The position numbers and the translations under genes were made by a program. 64,000 nucleotides of DNA, taken from NCBI GenBank assembly GCA_963575745.1, contig CAUYUJ010014327.1, positions 252,946 through 316,945 on the forward strand. The letters are read 5' to 3'. Below the pieces are notes generated by a model. It had not been told where the DNA came from and did no database searches. It saw only the letters and a program-made list of their open reading frames with translations. This DNA is from Prorocentrum cordatum (lineage: Eukaryota > Sar > Dinophyceae > Prorocentrales > Prorocentraceae). This document shows positions 43,262 through 53,340 of this stretch, piece after piece; the stretch's first letter is position 1; each line of letters begins with the position of its first letter.

Positions 43262-44418
43262 CAACAATTTCACAGATGGAGGGCAGGTGGTTTTCAAAAT
43301 GTGGTTCTGAGCGCGGCGAACATTCGTAGTAAACATTTGCAAGGGTTTCACGGATTGAGGGCGGGTGGTTTTCAAGCTGCGATTCTCGCCTCAGCGTCGC
43401 GCACATTCGTTTCTAACAAAGTGTAAGAGCTTCACGGATTGAGGGCGGGTGGTTTTCAAGCTGTGGTTCTCGCCTTAGCGCCGCGCACAATCTTTTCAAA
43501 GTTGCAAGAGCTTCACGGGTTGAGGGCGGGTGGATTTCAAAATGTAGCTCTCGCTTCAGCGCCGCGCACATTCGACAAAGCATGTAGGAGCTTCACTGAT
43601 TAAGGGCGGGTCGTTTTCAAAATGTGGATCTTGCCTCAGCGTCGCGAACATTCGTTTAAACATGTGCAAGAGCTTTACGGAGTGAGGGCGGTTCCTTTCC
43701 AAAATGCGGCTCTCGCCTTAGCGCCGCACACATTCGTTTTAAACATGTGCAACAGTTTCACTGATTGAGGGCGGTTCCTTTTCAAAATGTGGTTCTCGCC
43801 TTAGCGCCGCAAACATTAGTGTTTAAACCATGTGCAAGAGTTTCGCGGATTGAGGGCGGGTGGTTTTCAACATGTGGTTCTCGCCCGAGAACAGCGCACA
43901 TTCGCTTTAACACATGGCAAGGAGTTTCAAGGATTGAGGGCGGGTGGTTGTCAAAATGGGGCTCTCGCCGTAGCGCAGCGCACATTATATTTAACATCTT
44001 GCAATAACGTCACAGATTGAGGGCGGGAGGTTTTCAAAATGTGGTTCTCGCCTTAGCGCCGCGCACATTCTGTTCAAACATTTGGAAGAGCTTCACGGAT
44101 TGAGGGCGGGTGGATTTCTCGCTTTAACGCCTAGCACATTCGTAACAAATGTAAGAGTTTCATTGAGAGGGGGCGGGCCGTTTTCAGAATGTGGCTCTCG
44201 CCATAGCGCCGCGCACATTCGCTTTAAACATGTGCAAGAATTTCACGGGTTGAGGGCGGTTCCTTTTCAAAATGCGGCTCTCGCCTTAGCGCCGCGCACA
44301 TTCGTTTTAAACATGTGCAACAGTTTCACTGATTGAGGGCGGCTCCTTTTCAAAATGTGGTTATCGCCTTATCGCCGCATACATTCGTTTTTAAGCATGT
44401 GCAAGAGTTTCTCGGATT
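43262..44418 (+). repeat. Satellite array, about 14 copies of an 83-bp monomer
   Basis: Monomer: GTTTCACGGATTGAGGGCGG, GTGGTTTTCAAAATGTGG, TTCTCGCCTTAGCGCCGCGC, ACATTCGTTTTAAACATGTG, CAAGA. Monomers are about 75-90% alike; one has an internal deletion (about 44094-44156). Monomers 6-7 (GGGCGGTTCC and GTGCAACAG variants, from about 43672) match monomers 13-14 (from about 44240) more closely than their neighbours, so a block of some seven monomers (about 570 bp) has itself been duplicated. The array lies in the 4.4-kb DHHC intron. Confidence 0.92.
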
Positions 44419-44741
44419 CCAATGATCAGCGTACCAGAAATGGTGTTTGGAAGGATTCAGAATTATGCGGGAGCAACAGCTATGTTGACTCGCGGTGTTG
44501 AAGTCCCACAAATGACGCTCTGGCACGATTCCGGATCGTCGAGACGCAGCAGTCAGGTTGATACGTGGCGCTGAAGTCTTCCCGAGAACAATTTTTTGGC
44601 ATGCTTCAGGATCTTCAAACGGCTGTCTTCCAACGAGGCAGTTCCTTCAATGGAAATGAACCGTTGTAGGGGCCTGTGAAGAGGGAGCTTGGAGGGAGGG
44701 TAAATTCCAACATCGTTGATGACTCTTGGGTTTGCACTGGT

Positions 44742-45050
44742 CCTCCTCCTCCTCCTCCTCCTCCTCCTCCTCCCCTCCCCCCTCCCTCCCCCTCCCCTCC
44801 CCCTCTCCCTCTCCCCCTCCCCCTCCCCTCCCCCTCCCCTCCCCCTCCCCCCCTCCGCCTCCCTCTCCCCCATCCCCCTCCCCCTCCTCCTCCCCCCCCC
44901 CCTCCTCCTCCTCCTCCTCCTCCCTCCTCCCTCCTCCTCCTCCTCCTCCTCCTCCTCCTCCTCCTCCTCCTCCTCCTCCGCCTCCGCCTCCGCCTCCGCC
45001 TCCGCCCCCGCCTCCGCTTCCGCCGCCTCCTCTTCTTCATCCTCCTTCTT
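44742..45050 (+). repeat. (CCT)n polypyrimidine tract
   Basis: CTC/CCT with CCCCT blocks, ending in (GCCTCC)n. The overlapping Pro- and Glu-rich ORFs are artefacts. 45410-45530 repeats the CCCCAAGAGG motif. Confidence 0.95.
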
Positions 45051-46005
45051 CCACGGCCCGCCCAATGTCCCGAGATTGTGGCAGGGTCATCAGCTCGTGG
45101 CTGTCCTAGTCGTCGTGGTCGTCATTATCGTGGTCGTCGTCCTTCTGGGTCGGCGGCACTGGCCGTAAAGCCTTCACAATTCGCTGGCCCAACGGGCCAG
45201 AGGCGTGCTAAGATCTCCGGTAACTGGTTAACACTATTTCTAGTTCGCGCGCGCGGAGCGGCCCCTGGGGGCCCCCAGACGAAAAGTACCTTGGCCAGGT
45301 CCCGGTCAGGTCCTGGTCAGGTCCCCAGGGCGCTCCAAGGGAGGGCCATTTTTCGACACCCCTCACGAGGATCGTGGCCTCCGAGGGGGGGGGCCGCCAT
45401 CGACTACCCCCCCTCCCGCCCCAAGAGGCCCCCAAGAGCCCCCAAAGAGGCCCTGGGGGCCCCCAAGACGCCGCCAAGGAGCCCCAAGAGACTCCCATGA
45501 GGTCCCCAAGAGGCCCTAAAAAAGGGCTCCGGGGCCGGCGGAATGAGCGAAGCGATTAAATACTTAAGAAGCAGACAGCACAATCCCATCTCAGTATTAC
45601 GCATGTTGATCTTCCCACATGACCAGAAGGACCCACTTACATCCACGAGTCCGTGGGGTTTTCGACCCAGACATCATTTTTTGGCCCAGCTCGGAGATGT
45701 GCGACTGGCGGACGTCCATCCTCGAGGGGGGTGCGTTCGAATAGCCCCCCGAGGGCGTATCCCAGATGCCCCCCTCGCTTCTTAGCGGCCAGATTATTAT
45801 GGGGGGAGCTCGGGGATCGCGACGGAATATTAGCGCACATTCAAGCCGATAGGGAGGAGGAGTGGGGAAGGGCCAAGAGATGGCAACACTACAGGCACGG
45901 GTGCGGGCTGTCGGACCCCGGAGGGGGGAGGGCCTTCGGTGCGGGGGGCCCCGCGCGACTCTCACCCCGAGAAATCGCATCTGGGGGTCGCATAAGTACG
46001 GGGGC

Positions 46006-46180
46006 TACCGTCAACCCGCATGGTAAGGATGGGCAGCCTTCCCAATGGTACCCCTGCATCCTTGTCTCCACGGTCCATCTTTGACCGCTTTCGTTGGCCG
46101 CGCCCCGCTTGAAAAGCTTAGAGATGATCGTCCAAGGCCCTTTGCACCCTTCTCGCGCATCCTTCTGATACGGGCCGCGC
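46006..46180 (-). mobile_element. Family E MITE, copy 3 (inverted)
   Basis: Starts TACCGTCAACCCGCATGGTA then AGGATGGGC. The interior is the reverse complement of copies 1 and 2 (CAATGGTACCCCTGCATCCT, GCGCCCCGCTTGAAAAGCTT). The other end (CGCATCCTTCTGATACGGG) has lost its last bases. It ends some 75 bp from the DHHC exon, inside the intron. Confidence 0.65.
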
Positions 46181-46255
46181 GTGCGGGCAAGCAGATCGCC
46201 TGCCAGGCACGGCGGCAGCGCACAAGTGGCCGGCGGGGGGTGCGCGGAGGCCGTC

Positions 46256-46312
46256 CTTGCAGTGGTGGGCACGGTCTGGCCGCGGGACCCCGCACTTCTC
46301 GCAGCTGGTGAC
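46256..46312 (-). CDS. DHHC palmitoyltransferase, exon with first half of the Cys-rich domain
   Basis: 57-base exon in phase 0. After GCTCAG|GTC the minus strand encodes VTSCEKCGVPRPDRAHHCK, ending AAG|GACGGC. The intron thus starts with GA, a non-canonical donor known from dinoflagellates. C-E-K-C, the R-P-x-R-x-H-H-C run and the following residues fit the DHHC Cys-rich domain. Joining to the next exon gives HHCK-VCNACV, the usual family sequence. The intron to the next exon is 4.4 kb. Confidence 0.88.
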
Positions 46313-46329
46313 CTGAGCGGCCCCGGGCA

Positions 46330-46560
46330 TCGGGGAGGGGCCCCAGCCCTTCTGTCGGGGAGACGTGAGGCTCAGGTTCGGGGGACTCGGGTTGCCCCGT
46401 CGGGGCCATCATGGAAATGACGAAACCCAGTCTGACGTTTGACGCGAACACCCGCTGCAAACATCCCACGAAAACCGAGCCATCAAAATCCAGGGCGCGC
46501 TCGCCAAAAGGCGTCGGCAAACCCGAGTTCCGGCTTACGCGAGTCCTACGTTTTCCCGAC
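46330..46560 (+). repeat. Dispersed repeat family M, copy 1
   Basis: CCAGTCTGACGTTTGACGCG, AACACCCGCTGCAAACATCC and following sequence align with 54170-54300 (CCAGTCTGAAATTTGACGCG, AACTCCCGCTGTAAACACCC). Read on the minus strand, both give related short peptides (FDGSVFVGCLQRVFASN and FDDSAFVGCLQREFASN), so the family may derive from a coding element. Confidence 0.6.
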
Positions 46561-46902
46561 TCTGGCGGAGAGGTGCTGACGCCCCGGCGGCCTCCCCAAA
46601 ATGTCGGCCTCTCCACGGCAACCGTTTGTTGGGGCCCAAACGTGGTGCGGTGACCGGCCGTGCGCCATGGCCCCGAGATTTCCCCGCCCGCCTGCCCGCC
46701 CGCCTACGCGTTCGCCGTCGTCTGCTTGCGACTCGCTCCCTCTCTCTCCCTCCCCGTGGCCGCGCAGCGCAGCACAGGACTGCCAAAGCCAGCGGCGGAA
46801 CGAAATCCCCGAAGACCTCACCGCTCACCGCACGGTCCGTCACCGCACGGCTTTGAGGCCCTGGAGACCCCAGCCCCCCGACCATCCTCGAAGAGCGACC
46901 TA

Positions 46903-46981
46903 GGTCCCCAAACCGTGCGGTCAACCCGAATCCCAACGGACTCACCACGCGGCGGTGTGATCACCGCACCGTTTGGGGATC
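46903..46981. repeat. Short foldback around CCAAACCGTGCGGT
   Basis: GGTCCCCAAACCGTGCGGTC is nearly inverted as TGATCACCGCACCGTTTGGG then GATC, with about 35 bases between. CCGCACGG motifs recur just before, at 46825-46850. Confidence 0.6.
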
Positions 46982-47868
46982 TCCACATTTCCGAGCCCCT
47001 GGGCCATCAAACAACCATCCGGGGTCAAAACGAGGCCCATGGAGAAAGGGTCGACGCTGCTGGGGTCCACAGACTGAAAAAGTCAACACTCCAGAGGCCT
47101 GGGGAGGGGAGGTCGAGAGGAGCAGGAAGGGAGAGGAGCAGGAGGGGAAGGGAGAGGAAGGAGGTGGAAGAGGAGAGAAGAGGGAGAGCGGGTTGAGCAG
47201 GGACCGAAGGTCCTGGTCTGTGTGCACCACCACGAGACATCCTGCTGTGGCAGAACATGTGTCCCCTAAGCACTGCTCGCACCCAAGGGGGGTCTTACTC
47301 GGGTCGGCGCTTCCCGCCTTCGCCCAGTGGACGCCCACGGGCGCCACGTGACCGCGAGAAAAGCATCAATCATGTGCGTGCATCCTCGAACGTCCATCCT
47401 CCTTCCCTACTCTGGATGGGAAAATAATCGCCCCCCCTGGATCAACGGGGGAGGGTTCGAGGAAGAGGACGAGATGGATGAAGGGGAGGACGAGAGAGGA
47501 GGAGGGAGAGGGGGATGGGCAACCTCCGTTGGAGGGCCTATCATTCCCCACGGCAGATTCGCGATCCAGAATCGTACTCGACATCGCGAAAATACGAGAT
47601 TCCCTGAATCCTGGTGGCGAACACAAGCGGGGCGGCCTTCCGGGAGGGCGGGGGGCTTCTCAGAGTGCGGAAGCCTTCTCGGAGAGTACCAAAGGCCCCG
47701 GTGGGGGCTCCTGAGAAGGCTCTTTTTTCAAAACCCAGGATCGCTCACAAGAAACCCCCTGCCTTGCTGCGCGCCGCCGACCCTGCCTCGCGTCATGCGA
47801 CTTCCTCGACGCAAGGGAGATGTTGAGCAGGGACCGACCGTCCCGGCATTTCTATAGCCATACTGCGA

Positions 47869-48380
47869 AATGTTCTTAGAACCCAAAAATGCTCTAAGAA
47901 CAAAACCAATGCTCTTAGAACCTGAACCCGATGTGATGAAACAAGGCAGTCCCAGCCAGGACATGTTCTTAGAACATTTCCGGGGAACCACAAACAGTTC
48001 TTAGAACATACTTTGGTGGGGCTGTAGGCGAGCCGGGACGCTTCGCCACTGCTTTCGGGGATGGACAGACCTCCCTTTAGTAAAACGTGGTTTAGTGAAA
48101 ACGACCTGAGGCCCAAACCTGGCGGGCGCAAGCCTGGAAAATAGCGGCCGCGGCGCCCTCTCGAGAACCGAAAACGGACAATTCACTAATCGACGTGTCA
48201 CTATTGGGGTTCTGTCCACCCCCGAATGCTCTCAGAACCTGAACCCGATGTGATGAAACAAGACAGTCCCAGCCAGGACATGTTCTTAGAACATCTCCGG
48301 GGAACCGCAAAAGGTTCTCAGAACATACTCTGGTGGGTGTATATAGGCGAGCCGGGACGCTTCGCCACTGCTCGGAGACG
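47869..48380 (+). repeat. Direct duplication rich in GTTCTTAGAAC palindromes, split by a family B MITE
   Basis: About 47911-48054 and 48226-48372 are roughly 90% identical (GAACCTGAACCCGATGTGAT, CCAGCCAGGACATGTTCTTA, GGCGAGCCGGGACGCTTCGC). The palindrome TTCTTAGAA or a variant (TTCTCAGAA) occurs seven times, often as TGTTCTTAGAACAT. The second copy has TATATA. Family B copy 3 sits precisely between them with TGCT on both sides. Confidence 0.8.
48055..48225 (+). mobile_element. Family B MITE, copy 3
   Basis: 171 bp, about 90% identical to copy 1. Left end TCGGGGATGGACAGACCTCC; right end inverted TCGGGGGTGGACAGAACCCC. Flanked by TGCT, but because it sits at the junction of two duplicated blocks the TGCT could come from the duplication. 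Confidence 0.8.
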
Positions 48381-48477
48381 TGGTCCTCGGGCCATCCCTC
48401 GGGCCTCCGCCGGCCGTGCGGGACGATCCGGGCGCTCGCTCTCGTCTGGGCACGGCGGCCGAAGGCCCACGGAGGCC

Positions 48478-48652
48478 ACAGGGCAGTTCTTTAATACATA
48501 GGGTGTTAAGAAACATAGGGATCTTCATACATGATTAAGTCATGGATAACTTTATGCATGAACTCATTGGGGTTTTTAATACTAGATCTCTGCATTTGTG
48601 TATTACACGATCCGCACGGCACGCGGAGCATGTGTTGAAAACGGCACTGTAG
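48478..48652 (+). mobile_element. Family J MITE, copy 2
   Basis: Left CACAGGGCAGTTCTTTAATA matches the inverted right end CTACAGTGCCGTTTTCAACA, and GGCACGCGGAGCATGTGTTG is shared with copy 1. The left TA has mutated to CA. About 90 bp longer inside than copy 1. Confidence 0.55.
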
Positions 48653-49044
48653 GAAGAAAAACCTCGGGGCACCCACGCGCACGTCGGAGAACCTTCGCCC
48701 CCCCCCCCCCCCTCCAAAGGAGGCGCAGCGACCAGGGGGGACCCGCTCCGGGGAGGCAGCATCGACCCGGAGTCGGCGACACCCACCGCAGACGGATCGG
48801 CGACGGGCCCCCCGCGAGGGCGAGACCGCGCGCTCCCGGGCGGAGTGGGGCACACGGGCTCCTGCACTGGCGAGGAGTGGGCGCCTTGTTGGTCGAGGCG
48901 TCTCCGCTGGACCAGATGGAGCCAGGACGAGGATCAACTCGGGCGAACAGAACCGAAAACATATCGAGGATCTTTGAGAGCTGGCGGCTCGGGAAGATGC
49001 ATCGCGGGCGCCGCAGCCTGCTCGGAGCCTTCCGGAGCGCTCCT

Positions 49045-49192
49045 CCTCCTCCCCCTCCTCCTCCTCCTCCTCCTCCTCCTCCTCCTCCTCCTCCCTCCTC
49101 CTCCTCCTCCTCCTCCTCCTCCTCCTCCTCCCCCTCCCCCTCCTCCTCCTCCTCCTCCTCCTCCTCCTCCTCCTCCTCCTCCTCCTCCTCAC
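49045..49192 (+). repeat. (CTC)n microsatellite
   Basis: About 150 bp, almost pure. Preceded at 48700-48720 by a C-run. Confidence 0.95.
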
Positions 49193-49299
49193 CCTCGCCC
49201 CGCCCGACCTGAGCCCGTCCCCCGCCCGCAGGGCCCCGTGGATTTCGGGCCCCGGGCTCGGCTCTGCCGGGCGGCACTTCGGGAAGCTTCTGTGAAGGG

Positions 49300-49436
49300 G
49301 CCCCACACAAATGAAAAGATTCCCCATATTTGTCCCATATTTTCTGCTGCACCCACTTCCCATATTTTCTCATATTTTCTGGGGAATCGAGGATTCATTG
49401 TGTCTGTGTGTTTCTTTTCCTCCTGATTCTGGAGCC
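49300..49436 (+). repeat. Dispersed repeat family N, copy 1
   Basis: CCCATATTTTCTCATATTTT, GGGGAATCGA and GTGTCTGTGTG then TTTTCCTCCTGAT align with 51680-51815. Confidence 0.55.
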
Positions 49437-49639
49437 CCCGAAACGCCCTCGGCGAGGCGCAGCGCATGGGGACCACCCTGGGCCCCGAGAAGCCACAGAG
49501 ACACTCCGAAAAGCGATCGAAAGCTTCCCAGCTGGGCCCGTTCCCCCACAGCGCTGCCCCCGAGCCAACCCCCCTCCTATCGTTCCCCCAACTCTGGGAT
49601 CGAGTGCGCTCCTCCTCCTGTAGAGGCCTCCCACATAGG

Positions 49640-49735
49640 GCCCCAGCAGATGGGGTCGGAGGACCGCGCCTCATCGCGATGCGCTGGCGATGCATCGGTA
49701 ACGTCTCTTGGAGAACATCGAGCTCCGCACCGGGG
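49640..49735 (+). repeat. Family D element, partial
   Basis: AGATGGGGTCGGAGGACCGC then GATGCATCGGTAACG and GGAGAACATCGAGCTCC match the left half of family D (compare 57065-57190). The right arm is missing. Confidence 0.5.
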
Positions 49736-49814
49736 GACCACAGCGTGCCCGCATCAAAGGCGACTCCGGCAAAAGGTCACTCTTGCGCGTAGCCGATGGA
49801 GGCCCTGGCTGGCC

Positions 49815-49937
49815 ATCGCTCGGACGTCCATTCTCTGTTTTTTGTTCGGTTTCGTGCGTGGTGTTTTCGCCAAGTGGTCGAGGATGCTCCTCGAAGGTCC
49901 TCGCCGAAAAAGAAAATGCACACGTCCGAGCGATGCC
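49815..49937. mobile_element. Foldback element with 35-bp arms
   Basis: CATCGCTCGGACGTCCATTC and onward to TTTTTTGTTCGG is inverted as CCGAAAAAGAAAATGCACAC then GTCCGAGCGATG (about 49905-49937). Confidence 0.65.
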
Positions 49938-50428
49938 AAGCTGGGGGGGGAGGCGCCCGAGGGCGGCGAGATTGCGCGCGCGCGCGCCCGGCAGCGGCGG
50001 CGGAGGCGGCCGACCACGCCCGTCTGCCACGAGTGTTGGGCCTGCGCGGGGCCGCGCGGGCGCGCGGCGGTGGGGCGGGGCGGGCACCGGCATGCCTAGG
50101 CCGAGAACAGAGGGCGCCGCCGTTTGAGCGACGAAATTAAAAAACGGGTTTTTGCACGAGATGGCGTGGCGGCCTTGCCCGGCGGCTCACACAGGAGGCC
50201 GCCGGCGGGGGCACGCAGCATTGGAGGCACGACCGCTCACGCGCGACCTTACGCGGGCAGCTTGCGCGCCAACGTCGGCGTAAAGAAAGCAAGTGTTTTT
50301 TTTTCAACGCGCATCACAGCGACAAAAGCCCGCCACCCTGGGCATGGTGCAGGCTGAGGGGTGGAAGAGTGTGAGGGGCTGTCTGGCAGGGCTCCTGTTC
50401 TCTGATAGAAGACACCTCCCCCCACTTA

Positions 50429-50454
50429 TATATATATATATATATATATATATA
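50429..50454. repeat. (TA)n microsatellite
   Basis: Thirteen TA units in a GC-rich surrounding. Confidence 0.95.
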
Positions 50455-50559
50455 GCGGCTCTCCATGCACCGCTGTCCCTCCAGCTAGTCACTCTCTCAC
50501 GCCGCCGGGGGTGTTGAGGTGACCAGAAATGTTGGGCTGGCCTGGCTTCGGGACTTGAT

Positions 50560-50709
50560 TTCGGTCGGGCATGTCCTCCTACAGGCGGATTTTGGAAGAA
50601 ACCGGAAAACATAATCAAAACATTAGCCCATGACAACAACGAATAATCGCCCCATCCTTTTTTATACCATTATGGGATGTTCCTCCTGTAGAAGGATATC
50701 CCCCACTTA
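50560..50709 (+). mobile_element. Family A MITE, copy 4
   Basis: 150 bp. Left end TTCGGTCGGGCATGTCCTCC; right end inverted TAAGTGGGGGATATCCTTCT. The 9-bp flanks GGACTTGAT and AGAATCGCT agree at only five positions, so the TSD is doubtful. Confidence 0.7.
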
Positions 50710-51113
50710 AGAATCGCTGCAAGCAGCTGGATAGACGGGTCTGGCGCACGATGGCATCGCGACCTCACGCCGTGGCTTACGCGGACCGCCAGCGAGGCAC
50801 GCCGCACCGGAAACGATGGCGCTCGCGCGCGCCCCTGCGCGGGCAGCGCACGCGAGGACGTCGGCATTTATTTCGTCGGCGGCGAAGCAGAGGCAATCCG
50901 CACCAGCATGTGGCTAATCGGGGCAACCGGTAGGCAAATTGTCCAGCGTGAAAAAGAGAAAGGCTAGGACGAGAGCGGCCGTGCGAAGGGTGGAGGGGGA
51001 GGGCGCTCAGACGTAGAAAACTTCTGCGGTGAGCGGGCAGGGGCGACCAGCCAGGGCAGCGGGGACCGCGGCAGCAGCCAGGGCCAGAGCCAGGGCGCAC
51101 CCGCGGGCGCTAC

Positions 51114-51182
51114 CAGGGCGCAGTGACGGTGACGATCAAGTAGAACCAGCTCTGGAGCCCAAGGACTGCCATGAGCAGAATG
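51114..51182 (-). CDS. Candidate exon with a transmembrane helix (possible DHHC TM1)
   Basis: 69 bases between a possible acceptor GGTTCAG|C and donor CCCTG|GTAGCG. Minus-strand product: ILLMAVLGLQSWFYLIVTVT then AP, a membrane helix of the kind that precedes the DHHC domain. Phase: it starts with the third base of a codon and ends with two bases. It fits the phase left by the exon at 57306-57464, but the phase-0 exon at 46256 needs at least one more exon (TM2 and the DPG region) between, which was not found. Confidence 0.4.
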
Positions 51183-51264
51183 CTGAACCCACCCGGTGCG
51201 CAGACAGAGTGCCCACTGCTCCAGCACGGCGGCCGCACCAGGGGCTGGGAGGACGTCGGCAGTC

Positions 51265-51420
51265 CCAGAGATCCGACGTCGTGACTTTTTCCATACGGGG
51301 TCCCTGAAGTCTCGACCATTTCCCAGGACCGGATTCTCATCCCGCGTCCTCTTCTGACGGTCCCGAGGCCCGGCGAGGGCCCCCGGAGGCCGAGAATCGC
51401 GAGAAACCTCCGTCTCGATG
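51265..51420 (+). repeat. Dispersed repeat family G, copy 4
   Basis: CGTCGTGACTTTTTCC, TTTCCCAGGACCGGATTCTC, CTTCTGACGGTCCCGAGGCC and GAGGCCGAGAATCGCGAGAA align with copy 2 at 22530-22690. Confidence 0.55.
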
Positions 51421-51679
51421 TCTTCTTCGGTGCGTTGGACCGCTGGGGTCGACCCCGCGGCTCTGCGCTGCTCGGCCGCCGACGACGGGGAGCGACGGGG
51501 CCGCCGAGGCAGCGACCGGCGGAGGGCCCCTCGCGATGCCTCGGCCTCCGGTCCTCGGAGAGAGGGCTCCTCGTCGCCACGGCCGGACGGCGCTCGAGCA
51601 GCCGAGCAGCCGGAGCCCCAGGAGAGGGCTCGAGGCGAAGGGGAGAGGGGGCCCCAGGGGCACACCCAGAAGTGCACAC

Positions 51680-51815
51680 AGATCCAAGGATCCCCCATGG
51701 TTTCTCACATGTCCTGGATGCTCGTCTCTTCCCCCTCACCTCCCACACTTTCCAATATATTTTCCGGGGGATCGACGATGAGCTGTGTCTGTGTGCGCTT
51801 TTTCCCCTCCTGATG
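51680..51815 (+). repeat. Dispersed repeat family N, copy 2
   Basis: CACACTTTCCAATATATTTT, CCGGGGGATCGACGATGAGC and TGTGTCTGTGTGCGCTTTTT then CCCCTCCTGATGA match copy 1 at 49300-49436. Confidence 0.55.
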
Positions 51816-52158
51816 AAGGTCGGTTTCCGTGCTCGTGTTGCTCCCCTCCTGCTGCCTTCGCGTCGCATCTGCTGCGAAACGCAACCAGAGCGAAACCAGC
51901 CCACGACAGTGCCAACAACACACCGTTGCGCCCGAATCCTGCCCTGGGAGGTGCCCGAGGACCGACTCTGAGCGGAGCTGGGCGGGGAGGAGGGGACCGA
52001 ACAAAAAAGGGACAGCAAGCGGGGGGGGGCGAGCGAATCAGCCCACGCGCCTCCCAGCGCCGCAAGGCCCAACCGGCTGCGCGTGACAGACTTCGTACCG
52101 CCCTCTTGCCCGAGAACCCCCCTTCGTCCGACCCGAGCCTGACGGCCGGCTGCAGCGG

Positions 52159-52332
52159 TCAGGTCGGGCATGCCCCTACAGGCAGATTTTGAACGACACA
52201 TTGAAAATATTAGAAGAATACTCCAAACATGTGTTTAAACAAAAAAACATACAACACATTAAAGCATCGTCCTCAACATTGTTTGTTGACGATTTTTGGA
52301 TATTCCTCCTGTAGAAGGACGTGCCCGACTTA
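52159..52332 (+). mobile_element. Family A MITE, copy 5
   Basis: 174 bp, left end TCAGGTCGGGCATGCCCCTA, right end inverted TAAGTCGGGCACGTCCTTCT: good TIRs and an AT-rich interior. No convincing 9-bp TSD (flanks CTGCAGCGG and CCTGTCGGT). Confidence 0.75.
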
Positions 52333-52489
52333 CCTGTCGGTGCTATTGTTTCGACCCCCCTTCCCTTTCCCTATCCTCCTCGTACGTCCGACCCAAGTGA
52401 GTCTGGGGGGTCGGCTTCAGGGGCGAAGGTCCCGGATCTCCTGCTGGTCTGGCAGGCCCAGGATGGGTGCGGGGAAGGAGGAGGCCGTC

Positions 52490-52645
52490 TCAGAAGGATC
52501 GGAAGTCCCCCGGGCCTTCTGAGAAGTCTTCTAAGCCTTCCCCGAAGGCAAAACAAACTTCTCAGAAGGCGCGAGGGCTTCTGAGAAGTCCCGCCGCCTT
52601 TTGAGAAGGCATTCTCTTTCTCATCTCCCCCCCTCGCTTGCCGCC
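52490..52645 (-). mobile_element. Family C hairpin element, copy 2 (inverted)
   Basis: Reverse complement of 6775-6925: GCGCGAGGGCTTCTGAGAAG, TCCCGCCGCCTTTTGAGAAG, then TCGCTTGCCGCCGAACG, which corresponds to CTCGCTCGCCGCCGAAAC beyond copy 1. Confidence 0.6.
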
Positions 52646-52705
52646 GAACGACACCGACAACGCTTCCTGTTCAAAATGGGCAGGATTAGCCGTGGGCATT
52701 TTCCG

Positions 52706-52883
52706 TACCGTCGACCCGTATCATAAGGATGCGTGGTATGGATGCAAGGGCCTTGGAAGGCCATGTCGACACCTTTTGAGCGGGGAGCGGCCAGCGACAG
52801 CGGCCAAGGATGGGCCGAGGAGGCAAGCATGCAAGGGTACCCCTCGGGAAGAATGCCCATCCTGATTGTGCAGGTTGCCTGTA
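52706..52883 (+). mobile_element. Family E MITE, copy 2
   Basis: 178 bp. Left TACCGTCGACCCGTATCATA then AGGATG; right inverted TACAGGCAACCTGCACAATC then AGGATGGGC. Interior as copy 1 (ATGCAAGGGCCTTGGAAGGC, ACACCTTTTGAGCGGGGAGC). Confidence 0.75.
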
Positions 52884-53179
52884 CCCGTTTCGATCCTCCA
52901 AGCCGGCATCCAGCAACGAGGGAAGAACGCGGGGCTTCCCAGAAAGAAGTGCCGCCGTGGGCCCTCGTGTGCAGGAGCGCAGGGACACAGCGGCCCCACC
53001 ACCACCAGCGCCGAGGAGGCAGGGGGTGGGGGGATCCTCTGGTGAGAGGGGACACGAAGGAAACATGGAGCCCTTCCAAGACCCAAAAACTCACTTGGGT
53101 CTCGCGGAGGCCTAGAGGTTCCACTTCTTCTGTCCTCGCACGCCTGTGCTGAGGAATGATCTGGAAGCAGCGTTGCATT

Positions 53180-53340
53180 GGAGGGGGGGGGGGGGGCACT
53201 GAAGGGCTCCCCTGTCTCGCCCAGCGGCGATGCCTCGGCACCGTCGGCATGGAGAACATAGGGCCCCGCGTCGAGCCGCATCGGCGACGCATCGGCGATG
53301 CGCCGCCATCCCCCGACCCCACCCGCTCGGGCCCGCCCCT
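53180..53340 (+). repeat. Family D element, diverged
   Basis: GCGATGCCTCGGCACCGTCG, GCATGGAGAACATAGG, CGAGCCGCATCGGCGACGCA and TCGGCGATGCGCCGCCATCC. The left arm is replaced by a G-run. 53500-53700 has two further short hairpins around GCGTGCGTC and CGTCGCCCC. Confidence 0.5.

Noticed and set aside
43262-44418. CRISPR array
   Set aside because: Contiguous diverged monomers without unique spacers; eukaryotic satellite DNA.
48506-48600. Short minus-strand exon NPNEFMHKVIHDLIMYEDPY
   Set aside because: Looks protein-like, but lies inside a family J MITE and has no supported splice sites.
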